DNA of 64,000 nucleotides from Paraeggerthella hominis. Its GTDB lineage: Bacteria; Actinomycetota; Coriobacteriia; Coriobacteriales; Eggerthellaceae. Location of the stretch: NCBI RefSeq assembly GCF_021044775.1, contig NZ_JAJNOQ010000006.1:1-64000 (forward strand). The letters run 5' to 3'. The notes under the pieces are model-generated. The model was given only the letters and a program-made list of their open reading frames with translations. It ran no database searches and was not told the origin of the DNA. This document shows positions 34,999 through 43,670 of the stretch, one piece after another (positions within the stretch are counted from its first letter, which is position 1; the number at the start of each line of letters is the position of its first letter). The position numbers were made by a program, and so were the translations under genes.

Positions 34999-36302
34999 TG
35001 TGGCGTTGCGCTGACTATACGTTTGATACCAGGATGCCCATCGTGATGGGCATCCTCAACGTTACCCCCGACTCCTTTTCGGACGGCGGTATGCACGATG
35101 CGCCCGAGGAGGCGCTGGCTCATGCGCGACGCATGATGGACGAAGGGGCCCGCATTATCGACGTGGGCGGCGAGTCCACGCGCCCGGGCGCGCAGCCCGT
35201 GTCCGAGGCTCAGGAGATTGCCCGCGTGCTGCCCGTGGTGCGCGCGCTTGCATCCGAGGGCGTGTGCGTGAGCATCGACACGCGACATGCGGCCGTGGCT
35301 CGCGCGTGCCTGGAGGCGGGTGCGGCCATCGTCAACGACGTGTCGGGATTCACCGATCCGGCTATGGTGGAGGCCGTGAGCGAAAGCACGTGCGGGCTGG
35401 TGGTCATGCACATGCAGGGCGAACCTGCCACCATGCAGGACGACCCCACGTATCGAGATGTCGTGGTTGAGGTGCGCGACTGGCTGCGCGATCAAGCGGC
35501 CATGCTGGAGGCCAAGGGCATCGCGCGCGACCGTATATGCCTTGATCCTGGTCCCGGATTTGGGAAAACGCCGCAACAGACGCTGGAGCTGGTGCGCAAT
35601 TTCCAGGAGCTGGCGCGCTTGGGCTACCCCGTGATGGTGGCGGTTTCTCGCAAGAGCTTCCTTGGATATGCGTACGGCATCGAAAACCCTGCCGATCGTG
35701 ACGCCGTGTCCGCTGCTGAGGCGCTCATGGCTTGCGAGCTAGGTGCGAGCGTGGTTCGTGCGCATAACGTGAAAGCTACCGTGGAAGCGCTCAAGGACCT
35801 GCGTCCGTACGCGCTGATCGGGCTGGGCTGCAACGTGCCCTTGGTGGCAAGCCCGGGCGAGGAGCGCGAGGGCAAGATCGCCATGCTCAATCAGGCTATC
35901 ACCGAGATGTGCTCGCTGCCCGACACGCAAATCATCGACATATCGAGCTTTTACGAAAGCGAGCCGGCCTACTACCTTGACCAGGACGTGTTCGTGAACG
36001 CCGTGGTGCTGCTGCGAACCGGAATTGCCCCGAAAGAACTGTTGGGCTACCTGCAGGCGATCGAGAACAGCCTGGGCCGCGTGCGCCAGATCGAGAACGG
36101 TCCGCGGACGTGCGACCTCGACATTCTGGACTATCAGTTGTACGTGGTTGATTCGGAAGTGCTCACGTTGCCCCATCCTCGTTTGCTCGAGCGCGATTTC
36201 ACCGTGAAGCCGCTCCTGGAACTGCATCCCGGTCATGTGCTGGCTAACGACGTTGTGGTGACGGACGAAGGCGTAACAGTGGGGAAGGCCGCCCGGTTGT
36301 GA
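34995..36302 (+). CDS. folP-folK: Fused dihydropteroate synthase and HPPK (FolP-FolK)
   Basis: 435 residues. Residues 15-265 are dihydropteroate synthase (GILNVTPDSFSDGG, then IIDVGGESTRPGA, and C-terminal VSRKSFLG with SVVRAHNV). Residues 272-435 are 6-hydroxymethyl-dihydropterin pyrophosphokinase (LIGLGCNV, FYESEPAYY, GPRTCDLDILDY at 369-380, LPHPRLLERDF). The two consecutive steps join pterin to p-aminobenzoate. FolB is not in the fusion. The start overlaps the ftsH stop (ATGA) and the end overlaps the birA start, so the three are coupled. Confidence 0.93.
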   Translation: MMWRCADYTFDTRMPIVMGILNVTPDSFSDGGMHDAPEEALAHARRMMDEGARIIDVGGESTRPGAQPVSEAQEIARVLPVVRALASEGVCVSIDTRHAAVARACLEAGAAIVNDVSGFTDPAMVEAVSESTCGLVVMHMQGEPATMQDDPTYRDVVVEVRDWLRDQAAMLEAKGIARDRICLDPGPGFGKTPQQTLELVRNFQELARLGYPVMVAVSRKSFLGYAYGIENPADRDAVSAAEALMACELGASVVRAHNVKATVEALKDLRPYALIGLGCNVPLVASPGEEREGKIAMLNQAITEMCSLPDTQIIDISSFYESEPAYYLDQDVFVNAVVLLRTGIAPKELLGYLQAIENSLGRVRQIENGPRTCDLDILDYQLYVVDSEVLTLPHPRLLERDFTVKPLLELHPGHVLANDVVVTDEGVTVGKAARL

Positions 36303-37126
36303 GCCAGCTGACGCTTCGCGTGCGCGACCTTGATCGTGTCGCTTCGACGAACGACGAGGTGAAACAGGCGCTTGAGGCGGGCGAGGGCGAAGGCCTGGTG
36401 GTGCGCGCTCGCGTGCAGACGGGCGGCTACGGTCGGCAGGGCCGTACGTGGGTCAGCCCCGAGGGCGGGCTGTACTGCTCGTGGCTGCTTCGTCCCGAGG
36501 TTCCTGCATTCACGCTGCCGACCTTGAGCCTGGTCGTGTCGATGGCCGTTCGCCGGGCGTTGGCTGGCCTTTCGCCTGACGCGGTTCAAGCTGTAGCGAT
36601 CAAGTGGCCAAACGACGTGGTGCTGGTATCGACGACGGCTTCCTGCGCTAGCTCGGCGCCCTCTGCGACGCCGATCGCGATGGACCGTTCGACGTTCAAG
36701 AAACTGTGCGGCATCTCGCTGGAGGCGCATGCGGGCGGGGTGTGCGTGGGAACGGGCGTGAACGTCATTCCGCCGGTCGAGCGCGCCGAAGTGGGGGGCA
36801 AGAACGTACCCGCGTACGTTGCCGACATTGTTTCAGCGTTGGCGCACGAGGATCCCACGGATGCGCTCGACTGCGTGTTCGATGCAATCGCAATCGAGTT
36901 TTCCCTGCTCTACCAGCTATGGACGCGCGATGGATTCGAGCCGCTTGCTGGCGAGTACAACGAGCATGCGCTTCTTTCGGGCAAGCAGGTGCGCCTGGTT
37001 GATCGAGAAGGGACGCTTATCGCGGAAGGGACGGTTGCGCGGGTTGATTCTTTCGGCCGGCTCGTGTTGTGCGACGACGCCGGCCTGGAAACCCCCGTCA
37101 CTTCGGGCGAAGCCCATATCGCGTAG
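36299..37126 (+). CDS. birA: Biotin-[acetyl-CoA-carboxylase] ligase (no repressor domain)
   Basis: 275 residues from a GTG overlapping the folK stop. Catalytic-domain motifs GGYGRQGRTW (biotinyl-AMP loop), KWPNDV and GVCVGTGVNV are present. There is no N-terminal helix-turn-helix, so it is a monofunctional ligase and not a repressor. Between KWPND and the next conserved lysine sits an unusual Ser/Ala/Thr insert of about 20 residues (STTASCASSAPSATPIA). Biotinylates carboxylase carrier proteins. The biotin importer gene bioY lies 2 kb downstream. Confidence 0.88.
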   Translation: MSQLTLRVRDLDRVASTNDEVKQALEAGEGEGLVVRARVQTGGYGRQGRTWVSPEGGLYCSWLLRPEVPAFTLPTLSLVVSMAVRRALAGLSPDAVQAVAIKWPNDVVLVSTTASCASSAPSATPIAMDRSTFKKLCGISLEAHAGGVCVGTGVNVIPPVERAEVGGKNVPAYVADIVSALAHEDPTDALDCVFDAIAIEFSLLYQLWTRDGFEPLAGEYNEHALLSGKQVRLVDREGTLIAEGTVARVDSFGRLVLCDDAGLETPVTSGEAHIA

Positions 37127-37164
37127 GGTCGCCCTTGCAGCGGCGATTGCGGCGTCGCAAGCGC

Positions 37165-37220
37165 ATTGTCGCCCGAAACGTACGCTTTCTGCTCGAAAAC
37201 CGTACGTTTCGGGCGACAAT
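37165..37220. repeat. 20-bp perfect inverted repeat
   Basis: ATTGTCGCCCGAAACGTACG (37165-37184) and its exact reverse complement (37201-37220) around a 16-bp centre, 39 bp after the birA stop. No T-tract, so it is not a standard terminator. Confidence 0.85.
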
Positions 37221-37398
37221 ATGGATGGCGCCGGGACATTGAGGCCGTTGGGTCCTTCGCGCGTTCCGCGCTTTCCGCTTCCGCATCCGATCTCCGAGCC
37301 TTCGTGGAGTATGCATACGGTTCCTCGTAATGTGCTCGAAAGGGAGTACAATAGAGCGTTCTCTTTGTACGAAATGAGCGAAAGGCAGCATCGAAGGC

Positions 37399-38907
37399 AT
37401 GGTAGCAACGAGTGAAACGACGCCGTCCGGGTCTCTTCAGACGGCGCCTCCGCAGGGTTCCGGATCGCCCGAACGAAAGCATCCGAAAGAAGATAAAGTC
37501 ACGCGCATGGGCACGGCGTCCATTCCTCGCCTGATCGTGGAATTTGCCATCCCCTCTATCCTGGGCATGTTGGTGAACGGCGCATACAACCTGATCGACT
37601 CCATTTTTCTGGGGCAGGCCATGGGCGAGATCGGTCTGGCTACGGCAACGGTTGCCATGCCTATTATGACGGTGTTCATGGCTATCGCCATGCTGGTGGG
37701 CAATGGCGGCAACGCATTGGCCGCGCTGCGCATGGGCGAAGGCAAGCGCGACGAAGCCGAGCGAAGCTTGGGCAACACCGTTTCGCTTTCTATCGTCATG
37801 TGCATCATCGTGGCCGTGATCGTGCATATTCCGATTTGCATAGACGGGTTGTTGAAGGTGTCCGGCGCAACGCCGGAAGATTGGGAATATGCGCGCTCGT
37901 TCATCCAGATTATCTCTCTGGGATTCATTTTCCAGTGCATCGGCATGGGCGTGAACAACTTTATCCGTACTGCCGGTGCTCCTAACCGTGCGCTCTCCAC
38001 CATGATTATTGGCGCGGTGGCCTGCACGGTGTTCAATTACTTGTTCGTGATGGTGTTTGGCTGGGGCGTGCAGGGAAGCGCGCTCGCCACGGTGTTCGGC
38101 CAGGCAATCTCGTGCGCGTGCGTGCTGTGGTACTTCATCTTTACTAAAAACGTTCCCATGAAACTGCGCTTGCGCAGCATGCCCCTTCATGGTCGAACGG
38201 TGGGTCTTATCATGTCGCTGGGTTTGGCAAGCTTTGCGGTTCAAGCGGGCATGGCCGTGGTCAACTTCGTGTTGAACAACCTGCTGAATATGTACGGTTC
38301 CATGAGCGTTTTGGGTGCGGAAGGGGCCCTTGCATCTATCGGCGTGGTGCAACGCGTGGCCATGTTCGCCGTTCTGCCGTTGATTGGAGTTGCCATCGCG
38401 ATACAGCCCCTGCTGGGCTTCAACTACGGCGCCCACCTGTTCGAGCGTGTGAAAAAGACGCTCTGGTACGGTATTTTCGGCGCTACGGGCATAGGTTTGG
38501 TGCTGTGGGCCCTCGTGCACATATTCCCGGAAGAGATCGTGGGCTTTTTCGGCATCGTGGATCCGAACTTGCAGAACTTCACGGTGTTCGCGCTGAAGGT
38601 GCAGCTTATCATGCTTCCGTTCATTGGGTTCCAGATTGTGGGATCGAACTACTTTCAGGCTACGGGTCAGCCTGCGAAGTCCATCTTCTTGTCGCTGACG
38701 CGTCAGATTCTGTTCCTGGTTCCGCTGCTTGTTTGCCTGCCGATGGTTTTGCCGGGTTGGTTCCCGCAGTTCACCAGCTTGGATGCGCTGTATTTTGCCA
38801 CGCCGATCTCGGACTTCCTGTCCATTTTTGTTACGGTTGTGTTCATCGTTGTGGAAATGGGTCGACTCAAGAAGCTCGAGGCGGGCGAGATCAAAGCCAA
38901 GTTCTAA
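37399..38907 (+). CDS. MATE-family efflux transporter
   Basis: 502 residues with twelve helices in two MATE repeats. The Ser/Thr/Pro-rich N-terminal 35 residues are cytoplasmic. Typical segments: PSILGMLVNGAYNLIDSIFLGQ in helix 1 and GVVQRVAMFAVLPLIGVAIAIQPLLGFNYGA at the start of the second repeat. Exports cationic drugs or metabolites against Na+ or H+; substrate unknown. A TACAAT box at 37347 could serve as its promoter, giving a 40-nt leader. Confidence 0.9.
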   Translation: MVATSETTPSGSLQTAPPQGSGSPERKHPKEDKVTRMGTASIPRLIVEFAIPSILGMLVNGAYNLIDSIFLGQAMGEIGLATATVAMPIMTVFMAIAMLVGNGGNALAALRMGEGKRDEAERSLGNTVSLSIVMCIIVAVIVHIPICIDGLLKVSGATPEDWEYARSFIQIISLGFIFQCIGMGVNNFIRTAGAPNRALSTMIIGAVACTVFNYLFVMVFGWGVQGSALATVFGQAISCACVLWYFIFTKNVPMKLRLRSMPLHGRTVGLIMSLGLASFAVQAGMAVVNFVLNNLLNMYGSMSVLGAEGALASIGVVQRVAMFAVLPLIGVAIAIQPLLGFNYGAHLFERVKKTLWYGIFGATGIGLVLWALVHIFPEEIVGFFGIVDPNLQNFTVFALKVQLIMLPFIGFQIVGSNYFQATGQPAKSIFLSLTRQILFLVPLLVCLPMVLPGWFPQFTSLDALYFATPISDFLSIFVTVVFIVVEMGRLKKLEAGEIKAKF

Positions 38908-38913
38908 AAAGAA

Positions 38914-38946
38914 GCGCGGTATCGGACTGTTTGAACGATACCGCGC
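38914..38946 (+). terminator. Hairpin after the MATE gene
   Basis: Perfect 11-bp stem GCGCGGTATCG / CGATACCGCGC with an 11-base loop, directly after the stop; no strong T-tract. Confidence 0.6.
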
Positions 38947-39097
38947 GTTCATGTTTGCAGCCGTGCGCTTGCTTCGGCTCGCTTTGCGCGAATCGGCGAT
39001 TGTCACCCTTGCGATGACCTCTTGATTCACAATTAGGGCAACGTGCGCTAGCATAGACGCCTTGCAGTATCGAGTTGAGATGAAGGAGAGTCTTCGC

Positions 39098-39697
39098 ATG
39101 GAAGAAGCACGCAGCAAGGTGCAGAAGAAGGGCGCGGCGTCCCGCACGCGTTCGATAGCGTTCGTCGGCCTTTCGATCGCCATCATGGCCGTTTCCGCTT
39201 GGGTGACTGTTCCGCTGGGTCCGGTTCCGTTCACGTTGCAGATGTTCGCGTTCGCGTTTGCCATTCTGGTGCTCACGCCCAAGCAATGCCTTGCCGCGAT
39301 TGCCGGCTATCTGGTGCTGGGCGCTATCGGGTTGCCGGTGTTTTCCAGCATGCGCGGCGGCATCGGCGTTCTGGCGGGTCCCACGGGCGGTTACTTGTGG
39401 GGATGCCTGGTGGGCGCAGCAGTGGTGCTTCTGGTGCTGCATGCGCTGCGCGGTCGTTTTGAGGGTGACGGGAAAGTTTCCGTGGTGAAGGGGCTGGTGC
39501 TGGATGTTGCCGTTTGCCTGGTGTTTCTGTGCGTGGTGTACGTGTGCGGCTGGGCGCAGTTCATGGCGGTGACCGGGACCGATCCCATGGCTGCGTTCAT
39601 GACTACGATTGCTCCGTTCGTGGTGGTCGACGTGCTGAAGATGGTGGCGGCTGCCATCTGCGCACGTGCCGTACGCACCGCCGTGCCGCAGCGATAA
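39098..39697 (+). CDS. bioY: BioY biotin ECF transporter S component
   Basis: 199 residues from the ATG with AAGGAGAG upstream. Six helices; BioY landmarks VTVPLGPVPFTLQMFAFAFA, GAIGLPVFSSMRGGIGVLAGPTGGYLWG and the final FVVVDVLKMVAAAICARAVR. Captures biotin at the membrane, working alone or with a shared EcfAAT module that is not in this window. Its closeness to birA suggests the organism depends on imported biotin; no biotin biosynthesis gene is seen here. Confidence 0.92.
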   Translation: MEEARSKVQKKGAASRTRSIAFVGLSIAIMAVSAWVTVPLGPVPFTLQMFAFAFAILVLTPKQCLAAIAGYLVLGAIGLPVFSSMRGGIGVLAGPTGGYLWGCLVGAAVVLLVLHALRGRFEGDGKVSVVKGLVLDVAVCLVFLCVVYVCGWAQFMAVTGTDPMAAFMTTIAPFVVVDVLKMVAAAICARAVRTAVPQR

Positions 39698-39744
39698 GCG
39701 CGACGACAGAGCGCGCGTATCCGCGATGCGGATTCGCGCATGGA

Positions 39745-39783
39745 ACGGGGAGGGGCGAGGTCGTTGACCTCGCCCCTCCCCGT
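39745..39783. terminator. Bidirectional terminator between bioY and fabH
   Basis: Perfect 18-bp stem ACGGGGAGGGGCGAGGTC / GACCTCGCCCCTCCCCGT around GTT, between convergent genes. Confidence 0.75.
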
Positions 39784-39809
39784 CTATCTCACGCTAGAAG
39801 CGCAATTTC

Positions 39810-40919
39810 CTACGCTTGGTAGACGACGGCGCCCGAGGTGAAGCCGCCGCCGAAAGCCACAAGCACCACGATGTCGCCCGGTTTGATGCGCCCGTTTTCG
39901 TATGCGTCCGCCAAAGTCATCGGCACGCATGCGGCCGATGAATTGCCGCGATGGGCAATGGAAACCTGGAAGAAGTCAAGCGGACGCCCCATTTTCTTCG
40001 CAGCGTATTTGATGATGCGCTCGTTAGCCTGGTGGGGGACGACAAGCGCCACGTCATCAAGCGTCAGGTCCGCGCGTTCCAAAGCGGAGAACACGGCGGT
40101 GGCCATGGCGTCTGCCGCGAACTTGAACACCTTCGGCCCGTCCATGCGCAGCACCTGGCGCGGTTCGCCGGCTGCAATCAGCTGTGCTATGCCCAGTTCT
40201 TCATCGATGGACGTCAGCGATCGATCGTTCGATCTCGCATCGTTGTTCACGCCGTCCGCATCGAAGGGAACCGGGGAGTCGTAGGCGGCAGGGCATGTGA
40301 GCGCATTGGAAGGATCGTCCTCGTTTGCAATGAAGCTGCTCAAAACGCCCGCACGGTTCTGATCCCATTCCACCACGGCCGCTCCGGCACCGTCGCCGAA
40401 CAGCACGCACGTGTTGCGGTCATCCCAGTTGGTGATGCGCGACAAGCGCTCCGACCCTACGATGAGCGCCCGGCGAATGGGGTTGCGCCCCTTTGCGCCT
40501 GCGATGTTGGGCGCGCATGCCGCCATCATCGATTCTGCGACCGAGAGGCCGTACACGAATCCTGAGCATGCGGCGTTCAAGTCGAATGCCGCGGCGTTCG
40601 AGAGCCCCAGGCGTTTGCGCAGCAGCCCCGCGCACGAGGGGACCATCACGTCGGGCGAGATGGTGGCGAAGATGACAAGGTCGATTTCGCTGGCGTCCAC
40701 GACGCGCTCCGCGTAGCCGCCTTCGCTCCAGCCGAGTGCCTGACGCGCGGCGCTTTCGCTCAGGTCGGTGCTTGTTTCGTCAGAAGCGATGCGTCGGCTT
40801 TCGATGCCGGTGCGCGACGCGATCCATTCGTCGCTTGTGTCCACCAGCGTTGCCAATGCGTTGTTGTCGACGTCTAGCGTGGGAAGCGCTTTCCCGCATC
40901 CGATGATCGTGCAGCCCAT
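39810..40919 (-). CDS. fabH: 3-oxoacyl-ACP synthase III
   Basis: 369 residues from the ATG with GGAG upstream; frames extending 32 codons further have no ribosome site. The Cys-His-Asn triad is visible: Cys118 in NAACSGFVYG, His in VVPHQANERI and Asn in AHRGNSSAA. It condenses acyl-CoA with malonyl-ACP to start fatty acid synthesis. An insert of roughly 40 residues with many Asp and Asn (ANEDDPSNALTCPAAYDSP and after) makes it longer than the usual 317-335. Not clustered with other fab genes here. Confidence 0.9.
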   Translation of the reverse strand: MGCTIIGCGKALPTLDVDNNALATLVDTSDEWIASRTGIESRRIASDETSTDLSESAARQALGWSEGGYAERVVDASEIDLVIFATISPDVMVPSCAGLLRKRLGLSNAAAFDLNAACSGFVYGLSVAESMMAACAPNIAGAKGRNPIRRALIVGSERLSRITNWDDRNTCVLFGDGAGAAVVEWDQNRAGVLSSFIANEDDPSNALTCPAAYDSPVPFDADGVNNDARSNDRSLTSIDEELGIAQLIAAGEPRQVLRMDGPKVFKFAADAMATAVFSALERADLTLDDVALVVPHQANERIIKYAAKKMGRPLDFFQVSIAHRGNSSAACVPMTLADAYENGRIKPGDIVVLVAFGGGFTSGAVVYQA

Positions 40920-41194
40920 AGTGCTCCGTTCCCGGCCGCCAGGCAGCCGTGCCTGGCGAGCAAATACTTTGATAATCAAACTAAAAGCAGTATAGCATCG
41001 GCGCCGAGGTTGCATCGGGCGGTGCGGCTTGCTTTACGGAAACATCAGGCTACCTTCACAATGGGATTCGGGCAAGGTGCGCTTTGAGGCGCGCTTTGAG
41101 GAGGGGGCGGCGGCGCGCGGCTTGAGGGCGGATGCGCTTTCGGCTGCGCTCCGCGCGGGCTCCCTGCGTGCGGTTCTGCTTCGGCTTCGCGCGT

Positions 41195-41340
41195 CCTGTC
41201 AAAACGAGCGAGTTTTGCTGGTCCTCGAACCAGGATAAAAGCTGCTGACGGCTGCATGAACTGGGGCGATGCAAAACGCGCCCCAGAAGCTGCTCCCTCA
41301 GGGGCGGAAAATCGCCGCAAAACTCGATTGTTTTGACAGG
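41195..41340. repeat. 24-bp inverted repeat with 98-bp centre
   Basis: Left arm CCTGTCAAAAC...CGAGTTTTGC (41195-41218) and right arm (41317-41340) match at 22 of 24 positions in inverted orientation. The centre contains its own smaller hairpin, CTGGGG...CCCCAG. Same architecture as the elements at 10988, 54204 and 63356. Confidence 0.75.
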
Positions 41341-41462
41341 AAGCGATCGGGCTTTCGCTGCTGGGTTTGCTCGGCGCGGTCTGGGGGCATCGCCGAGCGC
41401 CGCATGCTGCACGCCGTGGCGGCCGCAACGTGCGGCTTCGGCATGTTAGCGCTTTGCGCGTC

Positions 41463-41568
41463 GCACGGCCCCGATGCCATGTATCCCGCATCTCGCATCC
41501 CGCGCTTTGCGCGCCGCACGGCCCCGATGCCCGTGCATCCCGCATCCCGCATCCCGCGCTCTGCACGG
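41463..41568. repeat. Two tandem copies of a 53-bp GC-rich unit
   Basis: Units start with GCACGGCCCCGATGCC at 41463 and 41516 and end in repeated CATCCCGC blocks, with a few substitutions between copies. Confidence 0.65.
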
Positions 41569-41608
41569 ACTCGGCGCGCCCGCGTTTCGTCCCGCGCGCT
41601 GATGCGCC

Positions 41609-42352
41609 CTAGCGCGCGGCGTCGGCGAGCGCCTGGAACAGGGGAGCGTTGTCGTCCAAGTACTCGGGGTGCCACTGAACGCCCAGGAAAAACGTGCGCG
41701 TGGGATCTTCCAAGCCTTCGATCAGCCCGTCGTCGCTGACGGCCGACACGCGAAGCGACGGTGCGACCTCGGATACCGCCTGGTGGTGCATGGAATTCAC
41801 GGTGATCGTGCGTTGCGGGCCCTTGACCTGCGGATCTGCCTGAAGCGCGCGTCCTAGCGCGCTGTCGACAACAAGGCGAACGCTTTGCTGCGTCACGTCG
41901 TAAGGCGGCTTTTGCTGATGCTTTGCCGTAGTCAGGCCGCAGGCGTGCACGTCTTGGTGCAGCGTGCCACCAAGGGCTACGTTCATGACCTGCATGCCGC
42001 GGCAGATGCCCAGCGTGGGAACGTCGAGTTTGTGCGCGAGTCGGGCAAGCTCCAGCTCCAGCGCGTCGCGCGTGTCGAACATGTAAGTTGTTTCGGGAAG
42101 CTGTTCGTGGTCGCCGTATCGGGTCGGCGCGATGTCGCCTCCGCCGGCAAGCACCAGCCCGTCGATGCGTTCGATAAGCTCGCGTGCGATGCGTTCGTTG
42201 TCTTCGTCCGTGCCGTCTATCGGCGGCAGCAAAACAGGCACCGCTCCCGTGGCGGCAACGCGTCGCACGTACTCTGCCGTAACGCGTTCGACGGGAACGC
42301 GCTCGTCCTTTTGCTCTTCCACCACGAAGGTGGTCGTTATGCCGATGATCAT
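41609..42352 (-). CDS. Class I glutamine amidotransferase-like gamma-glutamyl hydrolase (PuuD-like)
   Basis: 247 residues from the ATG preceded by AAGGGGAA. Peptidase C26 features: nucleophile Cys in LGICRGMQVMNVALGG, and His-Glu in GVQWHPEYL. DGLVLAGGGDIAPTRYG in the N-terminal half is typical of PuuD. It probably hydrolyses gamma-glutamyl amides such as gamma-glutamyl-GABA, although no other putrescine genes are nearby. 44 bp after the TetR gene, same strand. Confidence 0.85.
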   Translation of the reverse strand: MIIGITTTFVVEEQKDERVPVERVTAEYVRRVAATGAVPVLLPPIDGTDEDNERIARELIERIDGLVLAGGGDIAPTRYGDHEQLPETTYMFDTRDALELELARLAHKLDVPTLGICRGMQVMNVALGGTLHQDVHACGLTTAKHQQKPPYDVTQQSVRLVVDSALGRALQADPQVKGPQRTITVNSMHHQAVSEVAPSLRVSAVSDDGLIEGLEDPTRTFFLGVQWHPEYLDDNAPLFQALADAAR

Positions 42353-42396
42353 GCGCTCGTTCCCCTTCCGGCGCGGGTTGCACCTTCTTTGCGTTC

Positions 42397-42960
42397 TTAG
42401 TACAGCGTTCGCCTGAGCAGCTCGAACAGCGTTTCGCAGGAAAAATCTCCCCGTTTGACGGAGGTGAGCATGCTGGCCCATACGAAAACGCACAGGGGTT
42501 CCGGCGCAAGGGGACCCTCGAGCCGTTCTTTGACGATGCGGGGATCGCGCTCGATTGCGTAGATCAGGCCTTTTCGGATGTGCGCAAAGCACGCTTCTTC
42601 GCGCAGGTGTGCGGCGGCAAGATCGTGCGTGTTGAGCGTGGATACCTCCGCCAGCCAGTCGTTGCGAAACTTCTCGAGGGCAACCGAAAGCTTGGCGGCA
42701 AGGTCTCGGCAGAGATCCACGAAGTCGCCGTTTGCAGCGGCCAACGGCATGAAACAGGAAAGCGATTCGTTCCAGAATTTTCCTACCACATCGTTGACCA
42801 GGTCGGACTTTGTGGGATAGGAGTTATAAACCGTGCCAACGGCAACGTCGCAGGATCGTGCGACCTCCCGGATGCTCAATCCCGAAAGGCCTTTCGTGCT
42901 GGCCAGCTCGAATGCTGCATCCAGTACCTGTTGCTTGGTGATGACGGGCTTATTACCCAT
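42397..42960 (-). CDS. TetR-family transcriptional regulator
   Basis: 187 residues. The N-terminal helix-turn-helix (about 8-55) has the TetR pattern VLDAAFELASTKGLSGLSIREVARSCDVAVGTVYNSYPTKSDL. The C-terminal ligand domain is unrecognised. A near-perfect 32-bp palindrome lies at 43091-43122 between it and the divergent membrane protein gene, the obvious operator. It may be co-transcribed with the amidotransferase gene downstream. Confidence 0.88.
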   Translation of the reverse strand: MGNKPVITKQQVLDAAFELASTKGLSGLSIREVARSCDVAVGTVYNSYPTKSDLVNDVVGKFWNESLSCFMPLAAANGDFVDLCRDLAAKLSVALEKFRNDWLAEVSTLNTHDLAAAHLREEACFAHIRKGLIYAIERDPRIVKERLEGPLAPEPLCVFVWASMLTSVKRGDFSCETLFELLRRTLY

Positions 42961-43090
42961 GGAAGCCTCCCGTACGAAGGGTAGTCGGTGCGCGAACGAC
43001 CCTCATTGTAGAGGAAGGATGCGAACGCGGGCGTGAAGAAACCGTGGCGATCTTCCAGACTGCTTGCCATGAGCGGGCCCTCTTTCTAAT

Positions 43091-43122
43091 ATGAACCTTG
43101 TTCATTAATGAACGAGGTTCAT
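43091..43122. promoter_or_regulatory. TetR-type operator palindrome
   Basis: 32-bp palindrome with one mismatched pair: each half reads ATGAACC-T/C-TGTTCATT-like. It also contains the inner repeat GTTCATTAATGAAC. It overlaps a -35-like TTGTTC and lies just before a TATATA box for the plus-strand gene, so binding would block that promoter. Confidence 0.75.
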
Positions 43123-43164
43123 GTATATAGACGGGCGACAGCCCGATAACGAAAGGAGCATACA

Positions 43165-43656
43165 ATGAGCTGGGATTTGATTGCAGCGAGCACCGCTATT
43201 ACGTTTGCGCTGATCCTGTACACCATCGGCGTGTTCGGCGAGCGTCGGTCGGGGACGCTGTCGCTCCGTCACGTGGTTCTGTTCTGGGCGGGTCTGACTT
43301 GCGACACGACGGGAACCATGCTCATGAGCAACATCGCGCAGCAATCGGGCGCATCGGGCTTCGGCGTGCATGCGATCACCGGCATGCTGGCCATCGCGCT
43401 CATGTTGATTCACGCCACTTGGGCAACCGTCACCTACGTTCGTCAAAACGAGCGTTCGATGCTGCGATTCCACACGTTCAGCACGGTGGTATGGCTTGCT
43501 TGGCTGGTTCCGTACATTATTGGCATGCTGGTGGGCATCCCCGCCATTCACTTGCAGGCCGTGTGCGCTATCGGAACGAGCGTCGTGATCGTTGCCGTTC
43601 TTGCGTTCGTGCTTTTCCGTTCGACGCGCCGCCATGCCCATCACCCGGCACGCTAG
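43165..43656 (+). CDS. Small four-helix membrane protein (HsmA/TIGR03987-like)
   Basis: 163 residues; GAAAGGAG six bases upstream of the ATG. Four hydrophobic helices: about 5-25, 38-55, 68-88 and 108-150, with a short basic tail ending in several His. Order and motifs (VVLFWAGLTCDTTGTMLM; HAITGMLAIALMLIHATWA) fit a family I know as TIGR03987/HsmA, of poorly defined function; this naming is from memory. Controlled, most likely, by the divergent TetR regulator. Confidence 0.65.
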   Translation: MSWDLIAASTAITFALILYTIGVFGERRSGTLSLRHVVLFWAGLTCDTTGTMLMSNIAQQSGASGFGVHAITGMLAIALMLIHATWATVTYVRQNERSMLRFHTFSTVVWLAWLVPYIIGMLVGIPAIHLQAVCAIGTSVVIVAVLAFVLFRSTRRHAHHPAR

Positions 43657-43670
43657 CGTTTTCGCGCAGC

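Larger units (their letters stand above)
41016..41608. other. Intergenic region with repeats
   Basis: About 600 bp without a credible gene, between the fabH promoter and the convergent end of the amidotransferase gene. It holds a 24-bp inverted repeat (41195-41340) and two GC-rich tandem copies of a 53-bp unit (about 41463-41568) with internal repeats of ATCCCGC. Confidence 0.6.

Noticed and set aside
36910..39282. 790-codon minus-strand frame opposite birA, MATE and bioY
   Set aside because: Spans three real plus-strand genes and their spacers; no coherent protein features.
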